12,975 bases of DNA from contig PMYA01000141.1 of the NCBI GenBank assembly GCA_003170935.1, forward strand, positions 1 through 12,975, given 5' to 3'. Of the stretch, positions 6,090-12,829 are shown one piece after another. A program made the position numbers and the translations under genes. Position 1 is the stretch's first letter. Each line of letters opens with the position of its first letter. The DNA is from Methanobacteriota archaeon. GTDB taxonomy: Archaea > Halobacteriota > Bog-38 > Methanoflorentales > Methanoflorentaceae. The notes under the pieces are model-generated. The model was not told where the DNA came from. It ran no database searches and saw only the letters and a list, made by a program, of their open reading frames with translations.

Positions 6090-7520
6090 CTATTCATCAC
6101 TTACATGCGGATCAACCGAAGTGCCCAGAATGGGCGTTGATTTCATCTTAAGGGCTCCTTTAAACACTTTGTACATCACCAGAGCAAAAACCAGCTTATC
6201 TTTACTCAGTTGTTTTAGAAGGTAGTTTGGCCTTAAGTAGAACTCTTTAAATGCTTCCCGTTGGGTTTCCTGTAGCTCTTTTAGCGTGAGGTCAACGGTT
6301 TCTAGGACCGGCATAAGGAGTGTAAAGTGAGTCCAGTCCTTCACCTTGATGAGTCCCAGCTTGCTTGCCAGCTCGTAGAACTTAGTGCCAGGGTATGGGG
6401 TGGCTAAGGAGAACATCGCGTAGTCAGGATCTACTTGCTTTGCAAAGCCGATTGTTTCGTCGACAGTAGTTTTGTTCTCGCCCGGCATTCCAATGGTCAT
6501 AGAAGCGATTGTATGCATACCTATTTCTTTTGCAGTTTTAAAGGCGCGCCGTGCTTGTCCTACTTTCGTACCCTTCTGTACGTTATCCAATATACTTTGA
6601 TTTCCACTCTCTACGCCAAAAAGAAGCGTACGACAGCCCGCCTTAAACATGTGGGAAAGCAGCTCCCTGTTGAAGCGATCGACTCTCGCCGTACATCCCC
6701 ATCGGACGTCAATGCCCCGACTGATTATCCCCTTGCAGAAGCTGTAAACCCACTTTGGAAAAAGCGTGAAAGTATCGTCCATAAAGCCGACCATCTTTAC
6801 TTTATACTTATCGACAAGCTGTGCCATCTCCTCTGCGGCGTTCTCGGGAGATCGGAATCGTGCTTTTCGCCCGTGCATTGCGCTTGAGGCGCAGAACGAA
6901 CAGCTCATCGGGCATCCTCTGCTGCAGATCATGGTTGCAAGGACCTGCTTACGCCCAAAGAGCATATACTCGCTCATTGGGAGCAGATGTCGAGCTGGGA
7001 AAGGAAGCGCATCGAGATCTTCAATAGGTCGCCGTTTAGGAGTTTCTACGATGCGGTTCCCATCGCGGTAACTGATCCCATCGATGTTGCGCAGGGGTTT
7101 CTCATTCTCGAGCGCGTCAGTAAGCTCGAGGTTAGCGTATTCGCCTTCGTTCCTGACAATAACATCAACAAAGTCGTTTTCGCGCAAAAGTTGCTCTGAC
7201 ATAAAAGTCGCGTGATACCCGCCCATCGTCACGCAGCACTCAGGCTTGAGCTGTTTTGTTATTTTGCCTACCGCGAGAGCTTGCTTGATCGTCGGCGTCG
7301 TTGTCTGCACTCCAAGAAGATCAACGTTCATCTTGTCAAGCTTACGTTGATACCCCTGCAGATCCATATCAAGCGTAGGAGCATCGAGGATGGTGACCTT
7401 GACATCATTTTGCTCCAAAACGGCGCCTATATACGCCAGGCCGAGTGGCGGCGCAGTAAGGCCTAAAACATCCTTATATTTGGACTTGATGTCCGGTGGA
7501 TTTACAAGCAGGACGTCCAT
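6090..7520 (-). CDS. cobalamin-binding-type radical SAM protein
   Basis: A 476-residue enzyme with the two-part layout of the B12-binding radical SAM family (BchE/HpnJ-type). Residues 1-135 form a Rossmann-like cobalamin-binding domain beginning MDVLLVNPP, with PPLGLAYIGAVLE at 24-36 and GGYHATF at 100-106. The radical SAM cluster motif is RGCPMSCSFC, with ligands Cys203, Cys207 and Cys210; Cys199 just before it is extra. The barrel continues through MDDTFTLF (247-254), FGVESGNQSIL (301-311) and MTIGMPGE (341-348). A C-terminal region of about 75 residues (from near 400) is helical and basic. Members methylate or rearrange unreactive carbons in lipids, porphyrins, antibiotics and other molecules. 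No substrate can be named. It seems to be transcribed alone from the promoter just upstream, 102 bases from the ferredoxin gene. Confidence 0.88.
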   Translation of the reverse strand: MDVLLVNPPDIKSKYKDVLGLTAPPLGLAYIGAVLEQNDVKVTILDAPTLDMDLQGYQRKLDKMNVDLLGVQTTTPTIKQALAVGKITKQLKPECCVTMGGYHATFMSEQLLRENDFVDVIVRNEGEYANLELTDALENEKPLRNIDGISYRDGNRIVETPKRRPIEDLDALPFPARHLLPMSEYMLFGRKQVLATMICSRGCPMSCSFCASSAMHGRKARFRSPENAAEEMAQLVDKYKVKMVGFMDDTFTLFPKWVYSFCKGIISRGIDVRWGCTARVDRFNRELLSHMFKAGCRTLLFGVESGNQSILDNVQKGTKVGQARRAFKTAKEIGMHTIASMTIGMPGENKTTVDETIGFAKQVDPDYAMFSLATPYPGTKFYELASKLGLIKVKDWTHFTLLMPVLETVDLTLKELQETQREAFKEFYLRPNYLLKQLSKDKLVFALVMYKVFKGALKMKSTPILGTSVDPHVSDE

Positions 7521-7548
7521 CTTAGCCTCTTAGTCTGTGAGTGTGCCG

Positions 7549-7560
7549 AAAATATAAGGT
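7549..7560 (-). promoter_or_regulatory. TATA-box promoter of the cobalamin-type radical SAM gene
   Basis: Read on the minus strand, ACCTTATATTTT contains a clear TATA box centred near 7554. The predicted transcription start lies near 7527, leaving about seven leader bases before the ATG at 7520 and no room for a Shine-Dalgarno motif. Confidence 0.5.
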
Positions 7561-7622
7561 TAACCACGAAAAGGAGGGGGCACAGTCGCCCACTTTTTGT
7601 GGTACGGTCGCAAATGGCACGG

Positions 7623-8225
7623 TCAAGACTCACTGGGAACTTCTTTTTTGGTTAGCTGTTGTTCTAGTAACCTAGCGTGCTCGGGTTTGCCGCTGTTCGT
7701 CAGGGTGCTTAAATCTTGCAAGGAGAGTGCTTTGAAATAGCACGCGTCGATGCAGGCCATATTTTGATAACCTTTACATCTGTCGCACTTAAGAGCCCTC
7801 TTTCTAGTTTTGGGCCTTCTTTTGCGTCCTCTCTTGACGGTCTTTGCTTTTCTGCCAAACAGCATAGAAAGCGCGCTTGGCTCGTGCGGTTCTGGCGTTG
7901 GTGCATCCCGCGTTTCATCTATGAAGATTGCATTGAATGGGCAGGCCTTAGCACATTTTCCACAGCCTATGCATTTGTCTTCGTCGATATATATGACGCC
8001 ATTCTCCTGGACGAGGGCCTTCGGCTTGCACACGTCAATGCATGCTGGGTTCTCACACTGTTTACACACGATAGGAAGCGCTACGTCGCCAAATATGAGC
8101 CCCCTTGACTGTAGAACGTCTTTGACTTTTAAGCGTGATTTCCCACCATGTCGCTCGGCGCACGCCATTTCGCACACGCCGCAGTTTACACACCTTTTAA
8201 GATTGACGGTTACTACCTCAGCCAT
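7623..8225 (-). CDS. four-cluster [4Fe-4S] ferredoxin, HycB/CooF-like
   Basis: A 200-residue electron-transfer protein with sixteen cysteines in four groups: 12/15/18/22, 54/57/62/66, 85/88/91/95 and 147/150/158/162. This matches the four-cluster family that includes HycB and CooF, which carry electrons between oxidoreductases and hydrogenases or related enzymes. It has no signal peptide or membrane helix, so it acts in the cytoplasm. Between clusters three and four is an insertion of about 40 residues with a strongly basic stretch (KAKTVKRGRKRRPKTRKR, 126-143); the C-terminal tail after the last cluster is polar and probably flexible. An AGGGGAT motif precedes the ATG by a few bases. It lies 23 bases behind the thioredoxin-reductase-like gene, so the two are probably one operon and perhaps redox partners. 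Which enzyme reduces or oxidises it is unknown. Confidence 0.85.
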   Translation of the reverse strand: MAEVVTVNLKRCVNCGVCEMACAERHGGKSRLKVKDVLQSRGLIFGDVALPIVCKQCENPACIDVCKPKALVQENGVIYIDEDKCIGCGKCAKACPFNAIFIDETRDAPTPEPHEPSALSMLFGRKAKTVKRGRKRRPKTRKRALKCDRCKGYQNMACIDACYFKALSLQDLSTLTNSGKPEHARLLEQQLTKKEVPSES

Positions 8226-8248
8226 GGGATCCCCTAAAGATTCCGCGT

Positions 8249-9196
8249 TTAATAGCTGGTTTCAGCATGTTCTCCTTCTTTTAATATGTATTTGTAGGCG
8301 CTTATAGCAGCCTTGGCGCCCTCGCCTGCCGCGACAATGATTTGTTTTTCAGGAACGGTCGTAACGTCACCTGCCGCGAAAACACCAGGGAGGCTTGTTG
8401 AGCAATCGTAACTGACCACAATTTCATCATTTTTGTTGAGCAAAACTAAGTCTTTCACCATGTCTGAATTTGGAATGAGGCCGATTTCGATAAAAACTCC
8501 CGCAACCGGAAGCACGACGGATGAGTCGTCAGAGAGGTTGCGGAGCGCTGCCGCGTCAAGTGCATCTTCTCCCGTCACTTCAACGAGCTCGTATCCGATA
8601 AAGCATTTGATATTTGGGGCATCGCGAATTTTCTCCAAATATATTTCGTCTGCCTTTAGTGGGCCCCTGTTGACGAGATACACCTGTCGTGCAATACTCG
8701 TTAACTCGTATGCAGCCGTGATCGCAGAATTCCCGCCGCCTACAACCACGACATCTAAGCCCATAAAGAGTGGGGCGTCGCACGTAGCGCAGTAGCTAAC
8801 TCCCCGGCCGATCAATCTATCCAGTCCTTTGGCATTAAGCGTTCTTGACTTTTTTCCTGTAGCAATAATGATGGCCTTTCCGTGATATTCGTCACCATTT
8901 GTAGAGCGTGTTATGAACACTTCATTCTCTTTTGTAACGCTTTTTACCTCTGAAAAAACATTTTTAACGTTGTATTTTTCAACTTGTTTTTCAAAGCGAT
9001 CCATCAGATCTTGTCCTGAAATGAACTGATACCCCATGTAGTTCTCAACGTCGAGGCTGTAAAGTGCCTGACCGCCGATATTCTGCGTAATAAGGAGCAC
9101 CTTTAACATCTTTCTGGCTGCATAGACTGCAGCCGTTAATCCTGCTGGCCCCCCACCAACGATTATGACGTCATGTAGTGTAGTATCCTTATCCAT
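8249..9196 (-). CDS. trxB: thioredoxin reductase-like flavoprotein
   Basis: A 315-residue FAD-dependent disulfide reductase of the low-molecular-weight thioredoxin reductase type, which passes electrons through FAD and a cysteine pair to thioredoxin or a similar protein. GGGPAG at 14-19 binds FAD, IATG at 111-114 and GDV at 276-278 complete the FAD fold, and CATC at 136-139 is the redox-active disulfide. The nucleotide-binding domain has GGGNSA at 153-158, but where NADPH-dependent enzymes have HRRxxxR this protein reads NRGPLKA (176-182). The donor may therefore be NADH, reduced F420 or another carrier, as in atypical archaeal relatives, and not NADPH. The ATG at 9196 is preferred over an in-frame GTG at 9223, since residues before it add nothing conserved. 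No thioredoxin gene is adjacent; the next gene is a four-cluster ferredoxin. The symbol reflects fold, not proven activity. Confidence 0.85.
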   Translation of the reverse strand: MDKDTTLHDVIIVGGGPAGLTAAVYAARKMLKVLLITQNIGGQALYSLDVENYMGYQFISGQDLMDRFEKQVEKYNVKNVFSEVKSVTKENEVFITRSTNGDEYHGKAIIIATGKKSRTLNAKGLDRLIGRGVSYCATCDAPLFMGLDVVVVGGGNSAITAAYELTSIARQVYLVNRGPLKADEIYLEKIRDAPNIKCFIGYELVEVTGEDALDAAALRNLSDDSSVVLPVAGVFIEIGLIPNSDMVKDLVLLNKNDEIVVSYDCSTSLPGVFAAGDVTTVPEKQIIVAAGEGAKAAISAYKYILKEGEHAETSY

Positions 9197-9231
9197 AGTA
9201 TACTCAGTATGAGTGATTCGCACGCAAGTTT

Positions 9232-9239
9232 CTTAAAAT
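9232..9239 (-). promoter_or_regulatory. probable promoter of the trxB-ferredoxin pair
   Basis: On the minus strand ATTTTAAG lies about 40 bases before the trxB ATG, predicting a start near 9208 and a leader of about twelve bases. The box is a weaker match than the others. A U-rich stretch (CCTTTTTAT, minus strand, 9261-9269) between it and the hydrogenase genes could end the upstream transcript. Confidence 0.3.
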
Positions 9240-9251
9240 GTTTCTTAGTTT

Positions 9252-9294
9252 GCGTGACGATAAAAAGGTGACAGAACTGAGAACGAAGCGTGAC
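9252..9294. repeat. short direct repeat GCGTGAC in the hydrogenase-trxB gap
   Basis: GCGTGAC occurs at 9252-9258 and again at 9288-9294, 36 bases apart, in the 111-base gap between the hydrogenase cluster and trxB. It could be a paired operator, but seven-base repeats also arise by chance. Confidence 0.2.
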
Positions 9295-9307
9295 TTAAAA
9301 CGCCCCG

Positions 9308-9799
9308 TTATTCGGTGACCGATCGCGTCTCGCCGTCTGCGGGAGGCATTGTTGTAGACTCGTCAGGAGGTAGAGTTGATTCTCGACGCTCGCTTTCTCC
9401 GCTGTTGGAGTCTTGTATCACTTTCGACTTAGGCCGCCGCTTTACCTTGCGTGCGCACATCGTATCCCGAGAAAGCCGATCCGTTACGGCGGTATCCCAC
9501 ACCTTGGTCATAGTGATGGCGGACACAGGGCAAACTATAGCGCACTCACCGCAAAAAACGCAATGTCCTACGAATATGCGCACCGTTTTCTCAGACGCGC
9601 TCGTTCGTAATGCAATAGCCCCAGCTGGACAGACTTGTCCACAGCGGCCACATAAAATGCATTTTTCCGGGTCTATGATGGGCACGCCTCGATAGGCTCC
9701 TGGTACTTCAACTTCAGCGGCGCTCTTAACAGTTGACGTTTTTCCCGTTAACCCGACCAAGAACGACCGAACGAGGTCGCTAAGAAACCCTGAGGCCAT
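9308..9799 (-). CDS. hydrogenase two-cluster ferredoxin subunit (NuoI/MbhN-like)
   Basis: A 163-residue subunit that carries electrons between soluble ferredoxin and the hydrogenase small subunit. Two [4Fe-4S] motifs are complete: Cys47/50/53/57 (CILCGRCGQVCP) and Cys80/83/86/90 (CVFCGECAIVCP), the layout of NuoI, EchF and MbhN. Residues 1-35 form the usual N-terminal arm. After the second cluster is a tail of about 65 residues, basic first (CARKVKRRPKSK) and then Ser/Glu/Pro-rich, probably disordered and longer than in most relatives. The frame is open upstream to 9862, but the ATG at 9799 is chosen: a GGGGGTG motif embedded in the end of the preceding gene sits at proper spacing, and only one base separates that gene's stop from this ATG. 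It is the last hydrogenase gene; 111 bases follow before trxB. Confidence 0.85.
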   Translation of the reverse strand: MASGFLSDLVRSFLVGLTGKTSTVKSAAEVEVPGAYRGVPIIDPEKCILCGRCGQVCPAGAIALRTSASEKTVRIFVGHCVFCGECAIVCPVSAITMTKVWDTAVTDRLSRDTMCARKVKRRPKSKVIQDSNSGESERRESTLPPDESTTMPPADGETRSVTE

Positions 9800-9800
9800 G

Positions 9801-10736
9801 TTACACCCCCGCCCACCCAAATAGGAAGTGCATGTATCGTACGCCGACCACATAAAGGACAAGGTCTATAACCGCCAGCATTGTAGGGATGGCCCAGTAA
9901 TACCTAAGCACCCGGGTAACCCGGGTTCTCCCGGTAGTAGCCTGCCAAAATGCAATGAACGCAGTCACAAGCAACGCTACTATCACGAACTGGATGACAA
10001 AATTGACCCCTGGATAGAAATGGTAAATCGCCGTTCCAAAGAACACCGCAGCTATGAGTGAAGCGTACAGAAAGATCTTGAGCCACTGTCCTAACTGTAA
10101 AAGAGCGAGATTAGGCCCTGAATATTCGACATAGGGGCCTGAACAGATCTCAGTCTCGGCTTCTGCAATGTCAAAAGGTTGGACCGCCGCAGCAGCAGGC
10201 AGCGTCCATATCGCTGCAATCGCCGCAAGAGGCATGACGCTTATCCACGCCGTTGCCGAAATGGTGCTGAGCTGGAACGAGCCTGCTGCTATCGCTACAG
10301 CTGCCATAGCAACAATGAACGGCGTCTCGTAGGCGATAAGCAGCGCCACCTCACGCGCAGCACCAATAGCACCGTATGGGCTTCCGCTGGCCGAACCACC
10401 GAGGATCAGTGCAATCGGCGGTATCGCAAGGAGGTAGATCACTAAGATAAGATCGCCCGCGCCTACTGCCGATGTGGGGGCCGCTAAAGGTATTATTAAC
10501 GCTGCCACGAGCATTGAAGCGACGCTGAGGATCGGTGCGAGGTTGAATAGTAGCGGACTCGTCACGTTCGGCGTTAGACTTTCTTTACTTATGAGTTTGA
10601 AGAAGTCATAAAACGCCTGAAAGATGCTCGGGCCCTTCCGAAACTGGCTATGCGCCACAACGATACGGCGGATCCCTTGCAGCAGCAGCGCGGCAACAAA
10701 CGCATAGACGAGCGCAGCCACTACTGTAACGATCAT
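9801..10736 (-). CDS. hydrogenase membrane anchor subunit (NuoH/EchB/MbhM-like)
   Basis: A 311-residue integral membrane protein of the NuoH family, with about eight hydrophobic segments across its length. It anchors the hydrophilic hydrogenase arm and conveys redox energy to the ion-pumping membrane subunits. Family marks are QFRKGPS at 31-37 in the first cytoplasmic loop, REVALLIAYETPF at 128-140, and PFDIAEAETEICSGPYVEYS at 187-206. In complex I, the corresponding acidic loop sits at the junction with the quinone site and proton path; here no quinone role is expected. The ATG overlaps the large-subunit stop by one base (TGATG), and a GGGAGGGT motif lies about five bases ahead. The gene order large subunit, NuoH-like, NuoI-like equals mbhL-M-N. 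Confidence 0.9.
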   Translation of the reverse strand: MIVTVVAALVYAFVAALLLQGIRRIVVAHSQFRKGPSIFQAFYDFFKLISKESLTPNVTSPLLFNLAPILSVASMLVAALIIPLAAPTSAVGAGDLILVIYLLAIPPIALILGGSASGSPYGAIGAAREVALLIAYETPFIVAMAAVAIAAGSFQLSTISATAWISVMPLAAIAAIWTLPAAAAVQPFDIAEAETEICSGPYVEYSGPNLALLQLGQWLKIFLYASLIAAVFFGTAIYHFYPGVNFVIQFVIVALLVTAFIAFWQATTGRTRVTRVLRYYWAIPTMLAVIDLVLYVVGVRYMHFLFGWAGV

Positions 10737-11911
10737 CAGACCCTCCCTAACTTCAAGTCTCGCGAGCTGACAATTTTGCGCTTCCCGTCCTTTATCACGG
10801 TCATTCGATCAGTACAGCTAAAGCATGGATCGATTGAAGCAGCTATGATAGGGATATCGGCGACCTGACAGCCGAGGAACTTCGGCACATACGACTGGAT
10901 GTTTGCGAGCGTCGGGGACCTGATTTTTATTCGCTCAAAAAAGTTCGTGCCGTTTGTCTCGACGTAGTGAAGAAGCTCACCGCGGGGGGCCTCAACCCGG
11001 CCCACACTCCTTCCTGGCGGAATCACTTCATTATCGTACTCGGCTTGGATCGGTCCGTCAGGTAGGTTCGCGAAAAGCTCCTTGGTAAGCCAAATGGATT
11101 GTTTAATCTCTGATAAGCGCACGACTGCCTGAGCAACAACGTCTCCACCTTGAGCGGTGAGCGGTTCGAGATCGAAATCGCCGTATGCCGCGTACTTGCA
11201 CATTACACGTGTATCTTCAGGTACGCCACTCGCTCGCGCGTTCGGTCCGACCGCACCAAGACGTATTGCATCCTCTTTGCTGAGACTTCCAACGCCCTTG
11301 CATCGCTCTGCGATGTTGCTGTCCTTTATAACTGCTTTTGTGATTTTATCGGCCACAGTGTCGAGATAAGTGAGAGCGCCCACGGCGGACTTCGCTTGTT
11401 CTTCGGTGATATTCCACTTGACTCCGCCAATTCTGTTACATCCATGCATGACCCTGTTGCCGCTCAATGCTTCGAAAAGATCCAGGACCTTCTCTCGTTC
11501 GCGCCAAGTGTACATAAACAGGGTGTGATACCCGATCTCTTCGCCGGCAATGCCCGCCCAAAGCATATGCGAGTGAATCCGTTCGAGCTCGGCGTAAATT
11601 GTCCTGATATACGTTGCTCGCTCCGGAACCTCAATATCCGCTATATCCTCAACTCGTTCGACATGATTTAGTGGATGCGCGTGTGAACAGATGCCGCAGA
11701 TGCGCTCAACGAGATAGACGATCTTGGAAAAAGGTCGCTCTTGGCAAAGCCGTTCGATGCTTCGATGGTTGAATCCTAGTTCGTAGTCAACGTCAACGAC
11801 CTTTTCGCCCTCGACTTCAAACAGAAATCTGGCAGGTTCCTCGAGAGCGGGATGGCTTGGTCCGATCGGCACCTTCAATTTGGCAAAGCGGCGTTCATTG
11901 ACGTCTGCCAT
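10736..11911 (-). CDS. energy-converting [NiFe] hydrogenase large subunit (group 4, MbhL/EchE-like)
   Basis: The 391-residue catalytic subunit, which interconverts protons and H2 at a Ni-Fe centre. Both nickel-binding motifs are intact: RICGICSHAH at 70-79 with Cys72 and Cys75, and DPCFSCTDR at 361-369 with Cys363 and Cys366. This distinguishes it from NuoD of complex I and from Mbx/Mbs-type proteins, which have lost ligands. Family blocks between them include GFNHRSIE (46-53) and ERIHSHMLWAG (110-120). A 22-residue tail follows Arg369 and begins MTV, resembling the C-terminal extension that is clipped in HycE during nickel insertion; whether it is processed here is unknown. A GGAGGGTG motif in the end of the NuoC-like gene precedes the ATG, with only two bases between that gene's stop and this start. 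Hydrogenase assignment is firm; the direction of physiological reaction is not given. Confidence 0.93.
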   Translation of the reverse strand: MADVNERRFAKLKVPIGPSHPALEEPARFLFEVEGEKVVDVDYELGFNHRSIERLCQERPFSKIVYLVERICGICSHAHPLNHVERVEDIADIEVPERATYIRTIYAELERIHSHMLWAGIAGEEIGYHTLFMYTWREREKVLDLFEALSGNRVMHGCNRIGGVKWNITEEQAKSAVGALTYLDTVADKITKAVIKDSNIAERCKGVGSLSKEDAIRLGAVGPNARASGVPEDTRVMCKYAAYGDFDLEPLTAQGGDVVAQAVVRLSEIKQSIWLTKELFANLPDGPIQAEYDNEVIPPGRSVGRVEAPRGELLHYVETNGTNFFERIKIRSPTLANIQSYVPKFLGCQVADIPIIAASIDPCFSCTDRMTVIKDGKRKIVSSRDLKLGRV

Positions 11912-11913
11912 CG

Positions 11914-12312
11914 TTACACCCTCCTCAGCGGCGGCGTTGGATCAGTATATTTCGGAGGCAGCTCGAGCGGTCTTGGATCCGGAATCCCGAGCACGTTAAT
12001 GCCGAGTAAACCGATGAGTTCTCGTTCATAAAGCAATGCGTTGAAAAAGTGGTTGGTTATTGTCGGAACTTCCGGCTTCTCATAAGGGAGCTCTACGATG
12101 ACGGTGTGCAGCTCTCCCCAAAACGCAAAGTGGTATAACACTTCAAGATGATCCCGCGCATCCTTGCCCGTAATTGTGCTTAGACGCGTCCCTTCTTCCT
12201 TCAGAAATGCGAGCGCAGCATCGAGATTATCGAGTGTAATGCGGTAGTATGAGTTCAAGCCCTTATGATCTGCTTGAATTGTCGGCACAAAGTCTTCAAA
12301 CGATCGCTTCAT
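11914..12312 (-). CDS. hydrogenase NuoC-like subunit (EchD/MbhK-like)
   Basis: A 132-residue soluble subunit of the 30-kDa complex I family, which packs beside the large subunit in the peripheral arm and binds no cofactor. The diagnostic block is YERELIGLLGINVLGIPDPR at 95-114, equivalent to the ERE-hDhhGI-hxGxPDxR signature of NuoC. It is short compared with bacterial NuoC, as usual for the hydrogenase versions. Its start overlaps the small-subunit stop by four bases (ATGA), and a GAGGCGG motif precedes it. Confidence 0.85.
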   Translation of the reverse strand: MKRSFEDFVPTIQADHKGLNSYYRITLDNLDAALAFLKEEGTRLSTITGKDARDHLEVLYHFAFWGELHTVIVELPYEKPEVPTITNHFFNALLYERELIGLLGINVLGIPDPRPLELPPKYTDPTPPLRRV

Positions 12313-12827
12313 TTTTCCGCCTCGGGAACGCTGTCTGATGACTGAAATTTCAGCTCCACATCCGTCTCCTTTGCCATCGCTTCATCAAATCGCTCCGTCG
12401 ACCGGCCCCCCTTGCCTTTTCGCTTAGAATCGAGCATTTTGGCGGCCTTTAGAATGCCTGACACGATGTTCAGTGGCCTTGGAGGGCACCCCATAACGTA
12501 AACGTCGACAGGGATGACGGTATCTAATGGCCCGGTTAACGAATATCCGCCGTCAAAAATACCGTTTGATGTCGGGCAACTGCCAACAGCTACGACAGCT
12601 TTAGGATGGGGAATTTGGTCATAGATCATTGTCAAGCGATCCGTCATGCGCTTTGTGACCGGGCCTGTAACCACTAGTACGTCCGCGTGCCGTGGAGACG
12701 CTACGCGAAGAACACCAAAGCGTTCTGCGTTATATCGTGGACTTTGAATCGCAAGCACCTCTATATCGCATCCGTTGCACGAACCTGTGTTAATAAAGTA
12801 GACCCACGGTGATCTTGCTCGAAACAT
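12309..12827 (-). CDS. hydrogenase small subunit (NuoB/EchC/MbhJ-like)
   Basis: A 172-residue subunit that holds the proximal [4Fe-4S] cluster next to the Ni-Fe site and takes electrons from the NuoI-like subunit. The four cluster ligands are visible: Cys17 and Cys20 in NTGSCNGCDIE, Cys84 in VGSCPTSNGIFDG and Cys114 in VMGCPPRP. It lacks the extra C-terminal cluster domain of larger uptake hydrogenases, as in all group 4 enzymes. Residues from about 133 form a charged, probably flexible tail (SKRKGKGGRSTERFDEAMAK and on), longer than the minimal fold needs. An AGGTGG motif lies seven bases before the ATG. The upstream antiporter-like gene ends two bases before this start. Confidence 0.92.
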   Translation of the reverse strand: MFRARSPWVYFINTGSCNGCDIEVLAIQSPRYNAERFGVLRVASPRHADVLVVTGPVTKRMTDRLTMIYDQIPHPKAVVAVGSCPTSNGIFDGGYSLTGPLDTVIPVDVYVMGCPPRPLNIVSGILKAAKMLDSKRKGKGGRSTERFDEAMAKETDVELKFQSSDSVPEAEK

Positions 12828-12829
12828 GG

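Noticed and set aside
9800..9862. Longer NuoI-like subunit starting at 9862
   Set aside because: It would overlap the NuoH-like gene by about 60 bases, while the ATG at 9799 has a good G-rich motif and a one-base gap.
9308..12827. Reading the NuoB/C/D/H/I-like genes as complex I or an F420H2 dehydrogenase
   Set aside because: The large subunit has both CxxC nickel-binding motifs, which NuoD and FpoD lack.
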